A model generated the notes under the pieces. The model had not been told where the DNA came from. It searched no databases and worked only from the letters and a program-made list of their open reading frames with translations. A stretch of DNA of 64,000 bases from Globisporangium splendens. Taxonomy: Eukaryota; Oomycota; Peronosporomycetes; Pythiales; Pythiaceae. The stretch spans positions 137,907 to 201,906 of the forward strand of contig VFIW01000103.1 in NCBI GenBank assembly GCA_006386115.1, read 5' to 3'. Below are positions 23,530-34,305 of this stretch, piece by piece (the stretch's first letter is position 1; the number at the start of each line of letters is the position of its first letter). A program made the translations under genes and the position numbers.

Positions 23530-26500
23530 GCCCGGAAAAGAGGACTGTGGACGTTGTGGAGACACAGGACTCTGACCCCCATGTGCATCAAGCACATGCA
23601 GTTTCCACTATGAGTGAGAAGAGTGTCAGTCAAACGTCAAGTTTGATCGTTCACAAAGTTCATGTAGACGGTATTTCAACGCCTCTACGAGCTTTGGTTG
23701 ACACCGGTGCGTCGAACAACTTTGTTCGAAATGAAGTGATCATCAGGCATGGTATCTTCGTGCCCGATGCGAATGAAGAGAAGGCGATGATTGTCCGGTC
23801 GGCAAATGGGTCAACTGTGAAGATGCTGAAGCGCGTGGTGCGCTTGGCAATCAAGTGTGAAGATTTCCGAGGTGAAGACGAGTTTATTTTACTCGACCTC
23901 GATGACAAGTCTGACATCATCCTGGGAATGCCATGGTTGAAGCGTTACCAACCTAGCATTGACTGGATGAATATGAAGATCTCCGTTGACAAGTCACGCG
24001 ATGTTGACTTGTGCTGCACAACAACGGATGAAGTAGTATGGGTGTATACATCTGTGGAAGAGATCCCAGATGTCCCTTGTGATATTGCGGTGTGCGATGG
24101 CCCCCCATGTTCACAAGTGGTACCCATTTTGAAGACGACGAACGGAGGTGGAGCAGTCAGGCGCCAGAAAAAGACTGTCTCCTTTGCCATCGACGACGAG
24201 AAGATTCGCGATGGCGTTGACAAGAGTGAATGGAAGAGGAACAAACACCCTTCCCAAGACAAGAAGACCAGCAAGAGAAGTTTTTCGTCAAGAGTTTTGA
24301 GTTCCCCTGATCAAGGTACAAGTGGCGATGACGAAGGGAGTGTCCAAGCACAAGACATTCCAAGCGAGTTTGTGAATATCGCGGTCTACAATGAAAGTGG
24401 TGACGTGGATGTAATCCGTCACGTGAAGATTGAAAATCCTCCAAGTTCAGTCGAAGAGTTGATTTCCTTGCCATCGATGAGCAAGAAGACACTGGAGCGC
24501 AGCCTAGCGAGAGGCGATATTGCGCAGGTGTGTGTGATCGTCGAAATGGCCGACGAAGGCTTCGTCAACACAGCATCAAGTGCGGATGCAGATGTGTTGG
24601 ACGAAAAGACACGGAAGGAAAGGTTCGAGGAGCAGTCGTGGGACGCTCTTAAGAAGAACCCCGTGTATGCGCTTGCCAGGGAATTTGAAGACATTTTCCC
24701 TGACAAGGTGCCGGACGAATTGCCATTCGACAGAGGCATTCGTCACGAGATTGATGTACTTCCTAGCACGAAGTACTGCATCACAAGACAGTGGCCGTTG
24801 CCAAATGAACAAGTCGAGGCAATCGACGAGTTCTTTGCACAACGTGCTAAGGCTGGTCATGTGCGGGAGAGCAAGTCTCCGCATTGCAGCCCCACTTTCT
24901 GTGTGAAGAAGGCAACTGGAGGTTGGCGCATTGTTCACGCTTTCAACGAGCTGAACGACGCTACCATTCCGGCCCAGACTCCGGTTCCACGCAAGGACAT
25001 GATCCTTGATGGAATGGTTGGCAGCACCGTCTTTAGTGCTATCGATCTGAAAGATGGGTTCTATCAGATTTGAATGAGCGAAGACGATGTCCCGCTAACC
25101 GCAGTGAGTACCCCGAGTGGTATGCTGTGGGAATGGTTAGTGATGCCACAGGGACTGAAGAATGCTCCTGCGACCTTCAATCGAATGGTCACGAACGTTC
25201 CTCGTCCTCTGCGAACATTTGCACCAAGTTACTTTGACGATATTTTCGTTCATAGTAAGGCCACGAATGGGAAGAAAGATGTCGATGTTCATCTCGATCA
25301 TCTTCGTCAAGTCTTCCAGGTCATGCGTGAGAACAAGCTCTACGCAAACTTGAAGAAGTGCATGTTCTTCGCCCCCGAGATCCCTGTTCTCGGTTGTTTT
25401 GTGGGCAAGAGCGGTGTTCGAGTCGATCCGGAGAAGGTCAAAGCTATTGACGATTGGCCAGTGCCTCAGAACGTCAAACAGCTGCGACAATGGTTGGGTC
25501 TAGCCAGCTACTTGCACAAGTACACACGCAATTACGCAGCGTTGGTGCAGCCCCTCACACAGCTCTTGAAGAAAGACGTTGAGTGGAAGTGGTCGAAAGA
25601 CCATCAGACGGCATTCGAAGAAGTCAAGAGGAGTCTCCGAGAAGCTCCTGTGTTGGCTCTGCCAAACCACGACAAGCCGTTCCACGTCGTCTGCGATGCG
25701 AGCGACTATGCCATCGGTTGTGCGTTGATGCAACACGATGATGAGGGTCACGAGCGAGTTGTGTCGTATCAGTCACGACAACTCCGACCCGCAGAACGGA
25801 ACTACCCAGTTCACGACAAGGAACTTCTGGCAATGAAGTATTCTTTGGTCAAGTTCCGTGTGTATCTGCTTGGCGAGGAGCGCTTTGTTATCTACACTGA
25901 CCACGCATCTCTGCGTACGGCAGTGAAGACTCCTCATTTGTCGCAAAGAATGGCGAGATGGTTCTCCTTCTTTGCAGAGCACAACTTTGTTGTACACTAC
26001 AAGCCAGGCAAGACGAACATCTTAGCCGATGCGCTGTCAAGACGTCCGGATTACGATCCAAAGACCAAGAGTGAAGGCACGGACAGAGCGTGTCGACTCT
26101 GTGAAGATGTTCAAGCGATCGCGGTACAAGCAACGACTACAGTGCGATAAGAGATCGTCGAAGGGTACAAGTCTGACGAAACATGTCAGGACTTGTTGAA
26201 GTACTTCAAGGACCCTTCGGACAAAGCACTGCAAGGTCTTCCGTCACGCACAAGGTCGCGAGTTCACCGCTTCCGAGTACACAATGGGTTGTTGTACTAT
26301 GCGGTTGAACAAGGGGATACAGCAAGGGTTGTTGTTCCCAACGACGCAGACCTTCGTCATCGACTCTTGTATGAGTACCATGACAGTCCTTCGGGTGGCC
26401 ATCTCGGACGTGAGAAAACGTTTCTCAGTCTTTCCCGGGATTACTACTGGCCACACATGTACAAATGGGTGCGCAAGTATGTGAGGACTTGCGAGATCTG

Positions 26501-28274
26501 CCAACGAGTGAAACCTTCTGGTTCCACTCAGGCCCCACTTCGTTCATTGGCTGTCCCATCAGACAGTTGGAAGTCTGTGAGTATGGATTTCATATTCGGA
26601 CTTCCGCGTGACAAACACGGACGCAATGGCATCCTTGTGTTTGTGGACCGATTCAGCAAGATGGTCCATCTTGCGCCTGTTTCGGACAAGATCTCAGCGG
26701 AAAAGACTGCCAAGGTCTTTGTAGACGTCGTATTCCGTCTGCACGGACTACCAGTCGAGATCGTGTCTGACCGTGACACCCGTTTCACGTCCAAGTTCTG
26801 GCGTGCACTGTTCGGACTTCTGGACACCAAGTTGTCCATGTCAACAGCGGCACATCCTGAAACGGATGGTCAAACAGAGCGAGTGAATCGTGTCCTCGAA
26901 GACGTGTTGCGCAGCTACGCAACGTCTTTCAAAGAGTGGAGTGAGTTTCTCCCTCTTGCCGAGTTTGCGTTGAACAACTCCACGCATGTCTCGACAGGTC
27001 ACTCTCCCTTTTATGTGAACTATGGCATTCACCCTCGAGTGCCTGCTTCCATAATGGGCGAGGTCTCTACCTTAAGTGGGGGAGGGACTCCGGCTCATGG
27101 TAACAAGCCGAAGTCGCCTTACGACCTGAATGCTGCTTCCGAGTTGAAAGCCAATTTTGACTCGATGAAACCCCTCGACGACCTAACAAGTCGTGAAGGG
27201 CAGTAAGTCGATGACTTTGTTGTGAGGAGACAAGCCGTTGTGAGGTTTGTTCGAGACGCAATCGCGAAGGCTCAGGATCTGCAAAAGGAACAAGCAGACA
27301 AGAGCGGAAGGAAAAACAAGCAAGTTTATAAGATCAATGATCTTGTATTACTTAGCACGGCGAACCTGCCTGAACATGCAGTGTCCAACTTGGGAAGCTC
27401 CAAGCTTCTGCCAAGGTTCATCGGACCGTTCAAGGTAGTGAAATGCAATGGTGATGCCTACACGCTAGACATACCTACACGCATGCGTCTACACCCTACA
27501 TTTTATGTGGGTAGACTGAAGCCTTACCTTCCAAGTGGATCTGCGGATCCTACGAGATCTTCCGCAAACGATCGAGCTGATCGTGAAGCTTCTCCACTTG
27601 ATTGCGAAGAGCAAACAGCTCATCGCTCTGGAGATTCTTCTCGGCGTACAGGAGTTGCAGGACGTCGAAGGATTGGTCCTTCACTGCCTCCAACGCTTGA
27701 AGGCGAGAATGGTACTCACCACGAAGTACCTCGAGAGCCGAACCTGCCTCTTCCACAGAGCGCAACAGGCGATCGTGAGCCGACTCACGAGACTTCTCGT
27801 TCTTCCGGAGTCGAACAAGTTCGTCCTGAACCTGTTGGAACCGTTCCTCGAAACGGGACTCCAAAGCCGAACACTGGGCAGAACCTTCTGTCAGGACGTC
27901 GATCTTCGACTCATGATCGGCGACAAGGTTCTCGAGGCTCTCGCAGCGTTCCTCAAGCGTCGAACAACGCTGCTGCAAAGCCTCGATTTGCCCACGATGA
28001 GCACTCTTCCACTTCCAGAGTCGCTCAACCGTTTTCTCGTTCAGCCCCACCTCCGTTGTTAGACTCTCAGGGAGAGCATCGCTGGGTGGTTGAGTCGATT
28101 GTTGATCATGAAGATCGACCGACTCATCGTCGAGGAAAGAAGCAGTTGAACCATCAGCGCTTCTACAGAGTTCGGTGGCGTGGATATCCACCGAGCTCGG
28201 ACACGTGGGAGCCTCGTCAGACATTGGAGTCTGATGTTCCCAACGTGGTCCGCAGCTATGAGAACTGCTTGTAG
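23497..28274 (+). pseudogene. A3 pol: protease, RT, RNase H, integrase, chromodomain
   Basis: Full Ty3-type domain order: protease LVDTGAS; RT with DGFYQI and SYFDDIF; RNase H VVCDASDYAIGC and TDHASL; integrase HHCC zinc module (YVRTCEICQRV); DDE core; GPF-type module (LLPRFIGPFKV, about 27411); a roughly 175-residue low-complexity linker (27540-28075); and a chromodomain (about 28080-28274: RWVVESIVDHE, FYRVRWRGYPPSSDTWEP). Chromodomains steer integration to marked chromatin. Nonsense codons at 25071-25073, 26148-26150 and 27204-27206 kill it. Codons 25071 and 26148 stand where A2 has arginine and a glutamate/glutamine context. Confidence 0.9.
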
Positions 28275-28617
28275 CGTCGTCAGGGGCGACACTACGACGA
28301 CCAGAGCTACGGTTCGCTCTGCCGTCAGCGGGAGCTCTTCTTTCGGCACGAGCATTGCCACGACGAAGAAGACGCTCCATCTTGTTCTCATTCTCAAGAC
28401 GAACAAATGTTCACCATGAGTCTCTCTGGGCTGCGATGTGTTGGTTCGGATCATCGCGATCGTTGATCCGACGCCAACTGAAGAACCGCTCCTTGTAGAA
28501 CTCGAGCTCCCCCTTCTTCTTCAGAATGGGAGAAATGTCGAAGAGTTCTGGAGCTGTCTGCTGTCGCTTGGACAACGGACGTTCTTCACGGTTCACTTGG
28601 TCACTTGGTCGCTTCAT
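27550..28617 (-). CDS. Antisense coiled-coil ORF in the 3' part of A3 (one TGA)
   Basis: Minus-strand frame of about 355 codons. From the ATG at 28617 it starts MKRPSDQVNREERPLSKRQ, a basic N-terminus. It continues through FDISPILKKKGELEFYKERF to a TGA at 28411-28413 and in the same frame with TFVRLENENKMERLLRRGNA. A Ser/Pro-rich acidic linker follows, then about 150 residues of heptad-like coiled coil (LEERCESLENLVADHESKI, VEKLHDQLDRLRKIS) up to the stop at 27550. The coiled coil is opposite the disordered sense linker, the antisense linker is opposite the sense chromodomain, and the N-terminus is opposite sense untranslated sequence. No named family recognised. Antisense accessory genes are known in some plant Ty3 elements (for example Grande); a role here is inference. 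Confidence 0.6.
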
Positions 28618-28693
28618 TGCCGAATGGAAAGTGAATCGCTCCGAAAGGTCTGCAAAAGTACGCAAGGTACTTGTGACTTTAAGGAGGGGATGA

Positions 28694-29343
28694 TGTAATG
28701 GGCTATAACCAGCCATCACATGAAGGTGGATCTGTTCCCAGATCTAGTGTGGAACACACCACCTTCAGCGTGCATTGTGGAGACACAAATAACAAAGGGA
28801 TTACAATAATACAGTCCCCACATGCACGTGTGACGTCATTCGATGACGTCACGAATGTTCTCTGTGCTGATCAGTGCAGAATGTTGTTCTCATGTACTAA
28901 TCAGTACTGAGCAATGACATCCATGTACTAATCAAGTACTGAGTGATGGTTCCTGCTTGGGAAACTGGGCTGGCGACGAGACCGACGTGTCTCTGCCGCC
29001 TGAAGTGAGTGGCGCGAGCCAATCACTTTGCAGGGATTTTAAATAAGACTTGAAGTTCAAGCTTCTCGAAGATCACGTAGGTTCAACCTCAGTGTACCCA
29101 AGGTTTTATATATCAGATTCATAGGTTTTATTGTGTATGTTTAGGTTTTAGTTATAAAACCTGTATGAGCCCTTGGGGTTCATTTGTAGGTAGCGACAGG
29201 AACCATAACCATTTTTAATTCAGTTGCAAATTTTCCTCCAAGTACTCAAGTCTTCTTCCTCCCTCCAAGTCGGGAGATCGCTTCCTCTGGCACAAGCGTG
29301 TGTGCCGTGTTTGAGGGACTGTTGTTAACAGCGCCCTCTTACA
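28694..29343 (+). mobile_element. A3 3' LTR
   Basis: 650 bp, preceded by a purine tract. U3 holds a CACGTG box followed by two perfect TGACGTCA palindromes (28831-28838 and 28844-28851). It then has three spaced dyads, GTGCTGATCAGTGCA (28864), GTACTAATCAGTAC (28894) and GTACTAATCAAGTAC (28925). It ends CAGCGCCCTCTTACA. Confidence 0.95.
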
Positions 29344-29359
29344 AAGGGATCCTACAAAT

Positions 29360-29824
29360 TTCACAACTAAAACCTAAATATACACAATAAAACCTATGAA
29401 TCTGATATATAAAACCTAGGGTACACTGAGGTTGAACCTAGGGGATCTTCTAGAAGCTTGAACTTCAAGTCTTGTATAAAATCCCTGCAAAGTGATTGGC
29501 TCGCGCCACTCACTTCAGGTGGCAGAGACATCTCGGTCTCGTCGCCAGCCCAGTTTCCCAAGCAGGAACCATCACTCAGTACTTGATTAGTACATGGATG
29601 TCATCGCTCAGTACTGATTAGTACATGAGAACAACATTCTGCACTGATCAGCACAGAGAACACTCGTGACGTCATCGAATGACGTCACACGTGCATATGG
29701 GGACTGTATTACCGTAATCCCTTTGTTATTTGTGTCTCCACAATGCACGCTGAAGGTGGTGTGTGACACACTAGATCTGTGGACAGATCCACCTTCATGT
29801 AATGGCTGATTATAGCCCATTACA
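29360..29824 (-). mobile_element. Truncated family-A LTR, minus orientation
   Basis: Matches the first about 465 bp of the LTR on the minus strand, ending with the terminal CCATTACA at 29824. The 3' third is missing and is replaced by 16 unrelated bases after the A3 LTR. This makes two LTR pieces tail to tail, so the A3 right flank is a recombination product. Confidence 0.85.
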
Positions 29825-29882
29825 AAGTGCTTTCAGGGCGAAGGCGATTGCGAGATAAACATGTGTGCTGCACGCCTGAAAC

Positions 29883-30363
29883 TGTCGCGTGTGCCTGACC
29901 TCGCACGCCAGGCACGCGCGTAGGATCGGCATGTGCCTGACCTCGCACGCCAGGCACGCGCGTAGGATCGGCATGTGCCTGACTTCGCACGTGCCTAGCG
30001 TGCGGAGCGTCGTGGCATGTGTAACGTGTGCCTGACCTCGGACTCGAGGTCAGGCTCTCATTCATATATAACACTAATATATACAGTTATATGGAACTAG
30101 TCAGATAAAAATACAGGTGCAGGCAGAACACCTGGATAGGAAGAAAAGTCGAATCAGTTGAAGAAAAGGATAGGCATGCATGCAGGGAGGCTTAGACGTA
30201 GCGCTAGCGAACTAAGTCCTCCATTCAATTCACTTTCCATTTTGCCATCAAGTTGCCACCCCCTCCTCCGAGTCCAAGCCATCGTCCCCGACTTTCAGCC
30301 AATCAAGTTCCGACTTTCCGACTTTCGACCAATCAGATCTCAAGAAGACCCCAAACCGTTACA
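29883..30363 (+). mobile_element. Family-B 5' LTR with 42-bp tandem repeat
   Basis: TGTCGCGTG...CCGTTACA. Two 42-bp units GTGCCTGACCTCGCACGCC... at 29891-29932 and 29933-29974 precede a partial third; the 3' LTR has only one unit. A perfect hairpin GCCTGACCTCG-GACT-CGAGGTCAGGC lies at 30030-30055. The same GCCTGACCTCG word therefore recurs in direct and inverted form, which suggests a protein-binding array. Confidence 0.95.
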
Positions 30364-30748
30364 TCTGGTAGCACTTTGCGTCCGGGGGGAGAGTGTGGCC
30401 GTTTCTAAGCGTTCAAGTCGCCGGCGTCGTCTAAGCCAGGTACCTCCGAGGTTGTTATTCGAGCCGCTTTCTGAACGGGTGTTGCTTTAGTGACATAAAT
30501 CCCGGAATCATTGTCGGTGCGTTGACCCTTTGGTGTTCTGTGGCAGTAACTCCTGTAATGTTGAGCCAGTCGTGCTTTTGTGCGTAATTCTGTGTTCTGG
30601 TCTACCTCGGTTTCTCTAATAGTGACACGGTGTCTCGGGTTCGCCCTAACTGTCTGTGTTCTTTAGGGTGTTATTCCGTGGTGTCATCGTCAAGCGTGCC
30701 TAGGTGAAGCCCTCATTAGAGGATCAAGACTGTGATTATGAACTCCCA

Positions 30749-30770
30749 GAGTTGGTAACCTCCCCAACTC
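30749..30770 (+). promoter_or_regulatory. Hairpin immediately upstream of the family-B ORF0 start
   Basis: Perfect 7-bp stem GAGTTGG / CCAACTC with an 8-nt loop, ending one base before the ATG at 30772. Its position could modulate start-codon use in the long leader RNA; this is inference. Confidence 0.4.
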
Positions 30771-30771
30771 G

Positions 30772-31122
30772 ATGCCCAAGAAGCCGCGCGTCAAGCAGGT
30801 CCCGATTCAAGGCAGCTTTACGTACTTAGGCGTGCCGAAACCTGCAGAAGCTGATAAAGCCCGTCAAGACCTCGTGAACTGTCTGACGAAGGCTTTCCGG
30901 ATCTGTGAAGTGCTAGAGAAGTACGTGGACAAGTGTCCAGACAAGCTGAAGAAGAAACGCGCAAAGAAGGCTCTAATCCGGATCGCTCAAGGAATCATCG
31001 ACGCATCCGACGGTATTGGCGAGTGTTTTCGCTGCGCGCTACGAGACCCGCCGGCATCGAGTACAGCTACTGAGAAGGCCAAGCTGCGTCCAGGTCAAGT
31101 TCCTCCGCCTAAGTTCGACTAA
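30772..31122 (+). CDS. Family-B ORF0: small basic protein upstream of gag
   Basis: 116 codons between the primer-binding site and gag, in a 936-bp leader. The N-terminus MPKKPRVKQ resembles a classical monopartite nuclear-localisation signal, and a second basic cluster KKKRAKKA lies at about residues 62-69. Between them are helix-like segments with spaced cysteines (VNCLTKAFRICEVLEKYVDKC) and a Pro/Ser-rich tail. Standard Ty3/Gypsy elements have no gene here. It is uninterrupted even though gag carries a stop. Family unknown; alternatives are a captured host fragment or a chance frame. An A+T-rich tract (31123-31190) follows it. Confidence 0.5.
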   Translation: MPKKPRVKQVPIQGSFTYLGVPKPAEADKARQDLVNCLTKAFRICEVLEKYVDKCPDKLKKKRAKKALIRIAQGIIDASDGIGECFRCALRDPPASSTATEKAKLRPGQVPPPKFD

Positions 31123-31299
31123 AAATACACAATTAAAAAATAAAAGAAACAAAAAAATAAATAAAAGTATAGCTTCGTATTATACTGGTTTTTAAGATCC
31201 CGTACGATAGAATCTCGACTCCCGTCCCTGCCTGCCAAGTCAAGTGAAACCGGTTACGTAAAATACCGAGTGTGAAGTCAAGGCAAGAAAAGTACAAAG

Positions 31300-34200
31300 A
31301 TGAACGAGCCAACGAATGCCCAGTTGTTGCAGAGTATGCTGGCAGTGCTAAACCAGCAAGCAGAGATGATCAAAGAATTCCAGCAAGTAAAACGGGAATC
31401 AGAGATAAAATTAGAGGGATGTAAATTACCGGTGTATAGTGGAGCATTACAAGAGTCGTTTCAGTTATATAAAGAGCAAGTCGGAGACTATTTAAAGGCG
31501 GGGAACATTGACAGACAGGATGCTAGCCTACAGCCACGCCTTTTGGCGATGTTGGGAGGAACCCTGCGGCAGGGAGCTGCCCAGTGGTTCATTGTGAAGA
31601 AGACAGAGATTGAGACGGTTGACCAATTCTTCCTAGAACTAGGAAACGAATTTATTCCCGCTGATCTACAAGAGCGTTTGCGTGACCAGTTGGGTGAGCT
31701 ATCCCAGGGTCAGAGTCGTGGCCTCGACGACTACGTCAGTCGTTTTAGGCATGTTATCACACAAGTATAAGAGATGAGTGAGCTCGACAAGATCATGTAT
31801 TTTGTGCGAGGATTAGCTCCAGCGATCCGAACAGAGGTGCGCTATCGCCGATGTTCTACGTTGTCGGAAGCCATCACTCTAGCGTTGGACTATGACCGTT
31901 CGCATCGTCGCTCTGCGGATGGAGGTCGGTCCCACTCAGAACCTAGATACAGGCGTTTCGACAATCGCCAATACCGACTGAATGGTGCAAGTCCGATGGA
32001 AGTGGACAATGTCCGAGTCTTGGGTCGTGAAGAGTGTTTGCGTCAGCGCCTTTGCTTCAATTGCAATCGACCTGGACATCGAGCGTCAGAGTGCCGTGCG
32101 CCGCGCCAGCAGAGACAAGCGAGCACGCCGCAGACGACGCGCAACTCAAGATATCAGCGTCCGACACAGCGAGCTCGTCGATCAAGTCCGATGGTTGAGC
32201 ACAACCTGGCGACAGTGGATGAAGTGGATTATCCCATTGTGTTTGGCAATGCGGAGCTAAACGCAGTGGGTATTGCGCGTAAGAGCAACCTGTTCGTGGT
32301 GAACGGCCGTGTTGATGGTAATGATGTGCGCATTTTAATTGACAGCGGCGCCTCGACCAACCTGATCCAGCGTGGGTTGGTGAAGAAAGTGCTGGATACA
32401 GCAGTGATCGAAGCGCAAGGATTCGACGGCAGAAGGACCAAGAAACAAGTGAACGAGGTGGAAGCATCGTGCCAAGTACAAGACAAGAAGTTTGAGGCAA
32501 TGCAGTTCACGGAGTGGGATCTACCCAACAGCCACGATGTCATCTTCGGTCAGCCATGGTTCGTCGAGCACAACCCGATCATTGATTGGAGAAAGCAGAC
32601 GTTTGCATTGCCGGAAGACACCTCTGTGCACGAGCGCAGCGGTAGTGAAATCTGCTCCAAGATCAAGAATGCAGAGTATGAAGAGTTGTTCGTCGTAAAG
32701 GTGTCCGCAGTTAACGACATTTCTCCAGTCGTCCCGCCAGAGTTGAAACCTGTCATTGATCGGTTCGCGGACTGTTTCCCGGAGTTACTTCCGGATGGCT
32801 TACTGCCAGAGCGTGCTGTGAACTTTGAGCTCCAGCCGAAGCCAGACGCAGCGCCAAGCTCGCGTCCGCCGTTTCGTCTGTCCAAGACAGAGCAAGACGC
32901 GTTGGAAGAGTTCGTTCGCGACAACGTGAAGAAGGGATGGATTGAAGTATCGAACTCCCCATGGATCTCCAATATATTCGGTGTTCCGAAAAAGGATCCC
33001 GCGACGGGTATGGCTGTGAAGCGCGCTGAATGGCTGCGCAGTGGCAACACAAAGGTGCCGATACGTTGGGTCATCGACTATCGGTACGTCAACAGCCAGA
33101 CGAAGATCCCCAAGATTCCTCTACCACACATAGAGGAACTCTTTGATCAGATGCTCGGTGCGACAGTATTCACGGTGATCGACCTCGCGCAAGGTTATCA
33201 CCAGATGCGCGTGAAGCCTGACAGTCGTCCTTACACGGCTTTTAGGTCGCAAAAGGAAACGTGCCAATGGTGTGTCGCTCCGATGGGATTAGCGGGTATC
33301 CCGGAAGTGTGGTCTCATCTCATGCGAGTACTCTTTGGTAAATTCAAGTTTGTTGTCGTGTATCTCGACGACATCTGTATCTTCTCCCGCTCGATGAAAG
33401 ATCATGCGCAACATCTGGCGGTGGTCTGTGAAGTCCTCCGTCATGAGAAGTTGTACGCTCGCCTGTCCAAGTGCGAGTTCGGCAAGTCCAGTGTCCATTT
33501 CCTCGGTCACACAGTCGCGGCTGAAGGGATTCAAGTCGACGCAAAGAAGACAACCGCGATCGAGAAGTATCCTACTCCGACGACGCAGAAGACATTGTTG
33601 AATTTTCTCGGTCTCGCCAGATACTATCGTCGGTTTATTTGCGACTTTGCGCGGATTGCGTTGCCGCTGCATAGGCTGACCAAGAAGGATGCAAAGTGGA
33701 CATGGTCATCCGAACATGATCACGCCTTTCGTGCCTTGAAGTTGGCACTGCAACAGGCTCCGACGTTGCGTTTACCTGACTTTGACCGTCGGTTCACGGT
33801 AACAACGGATGCCTCGGGCTACTGCATGGGCGGTGTCTTGTCTCAAAAGATCGACGGGTTTGACGCTCCCATTACCTTCTATTCAAAGAAGTTTGGGCAG
33901 TATGAGGAAAAGTGGCCTGCTCATGAGAAAGAGCTGCTCGCAATCAAGTTTGCGTTGTCAAAGTGGCGACACTACCTTCACGGTCGTCAGTTCGATGTGT
34001 TTACGGACAATTCGGCTTGTCGGTGGATGCCACATCATCCGAAGGTGACTCCCAAGCTTGCGCGGATGCTGACGTTCTTCTCCCAGTTTGATTTTGTCCT
34101 GCACCACGTGAAAGGCAGTACCAATGTGGTGGCTGATGCCTTGTCTCGACCAGGACCGGAAGGAGTCAAGCAATCCGATGAGTTGCCCGTGGTTTCGACT

Positions 34201-34305
34201 CCCGAAGTGCACGCTTGCGATGATGCGTGTCACGCTCGGTCGCAGTCTATTTCTCGTCATGTGGTGTCCGCGGCATTTCTACGTCACTTGCCAGATTCGG
34301 ATTGA
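31300..34305 (+). pseudogene. Family-B gag-pol: Gag, protease, RT, RNase H
   Basis: One frame interrupted only by TAA at 31768-31770 (probably from GAA: HVITQV/EMSELDKIMYF). Gag has a capsid-like N-terminal part and a CCHC knuckle CFNCNRPGHRASEC (about residues 244-257). Without a frameshift it continues into protease (ILIDSGASTNLI, then VIFGQPW), reverse transcriptase (VFTVIDLAQGYHQM, APMGLAGIPEVW, VVYLDDICIFS) and RNase H (FTVTTDASGYCMGG, TDNSACRW). The active-site box is YLDD, unlike YFDD in family A, and Gag-Pol is fused, so the families are well separated. The frame closes at 34305 after RHLPDSD. Confidence 0.9.

Larger units (their letters stand above)
21692..29343 (+). mobile_element. 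Family-A retrotransposon copy A3 with both LTRs
   Basis: A 7.65-kb chromovirus-type Ty3/Gypsy element. It has a 5' LTR (21692-22341), primer-binding site TGGTAGCACTTCG at 22344, gag from 22462, pol in the -1 frame, a C-terminal chromodomain (to 28274), a purine tract AAGGAGGGGATGA (28681-28693) and a 3' LTR (28694-29343). Both LTRs are 650 bp. It lies inside A2 pol on the left, but what follows the 3' LTR is another LTR fragment, not the rest of A2. No target duplication is seen (GTCAA before, AAGGG after), so the right flank has been rearranged. Four nonsense codons interrupt the sense genes. Confidence 0.95.

Noticed and set aside
27535..28062. Second plus-strand frame of 175 codons in the A3 integrase linker, Leu-rich
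   Set aside because: It is the complementary-frame mirror of the antisense coiled-coil frame; its Leu/Glu richness follows from that.
29883..30363. Repeated CCTGACCTCGCACGCC units read as a possible CRISPR-like array
   Set aside because: Direct tandem 42-bp units without spacers inside an LTR of a eukaryotic element; not CRISPR.
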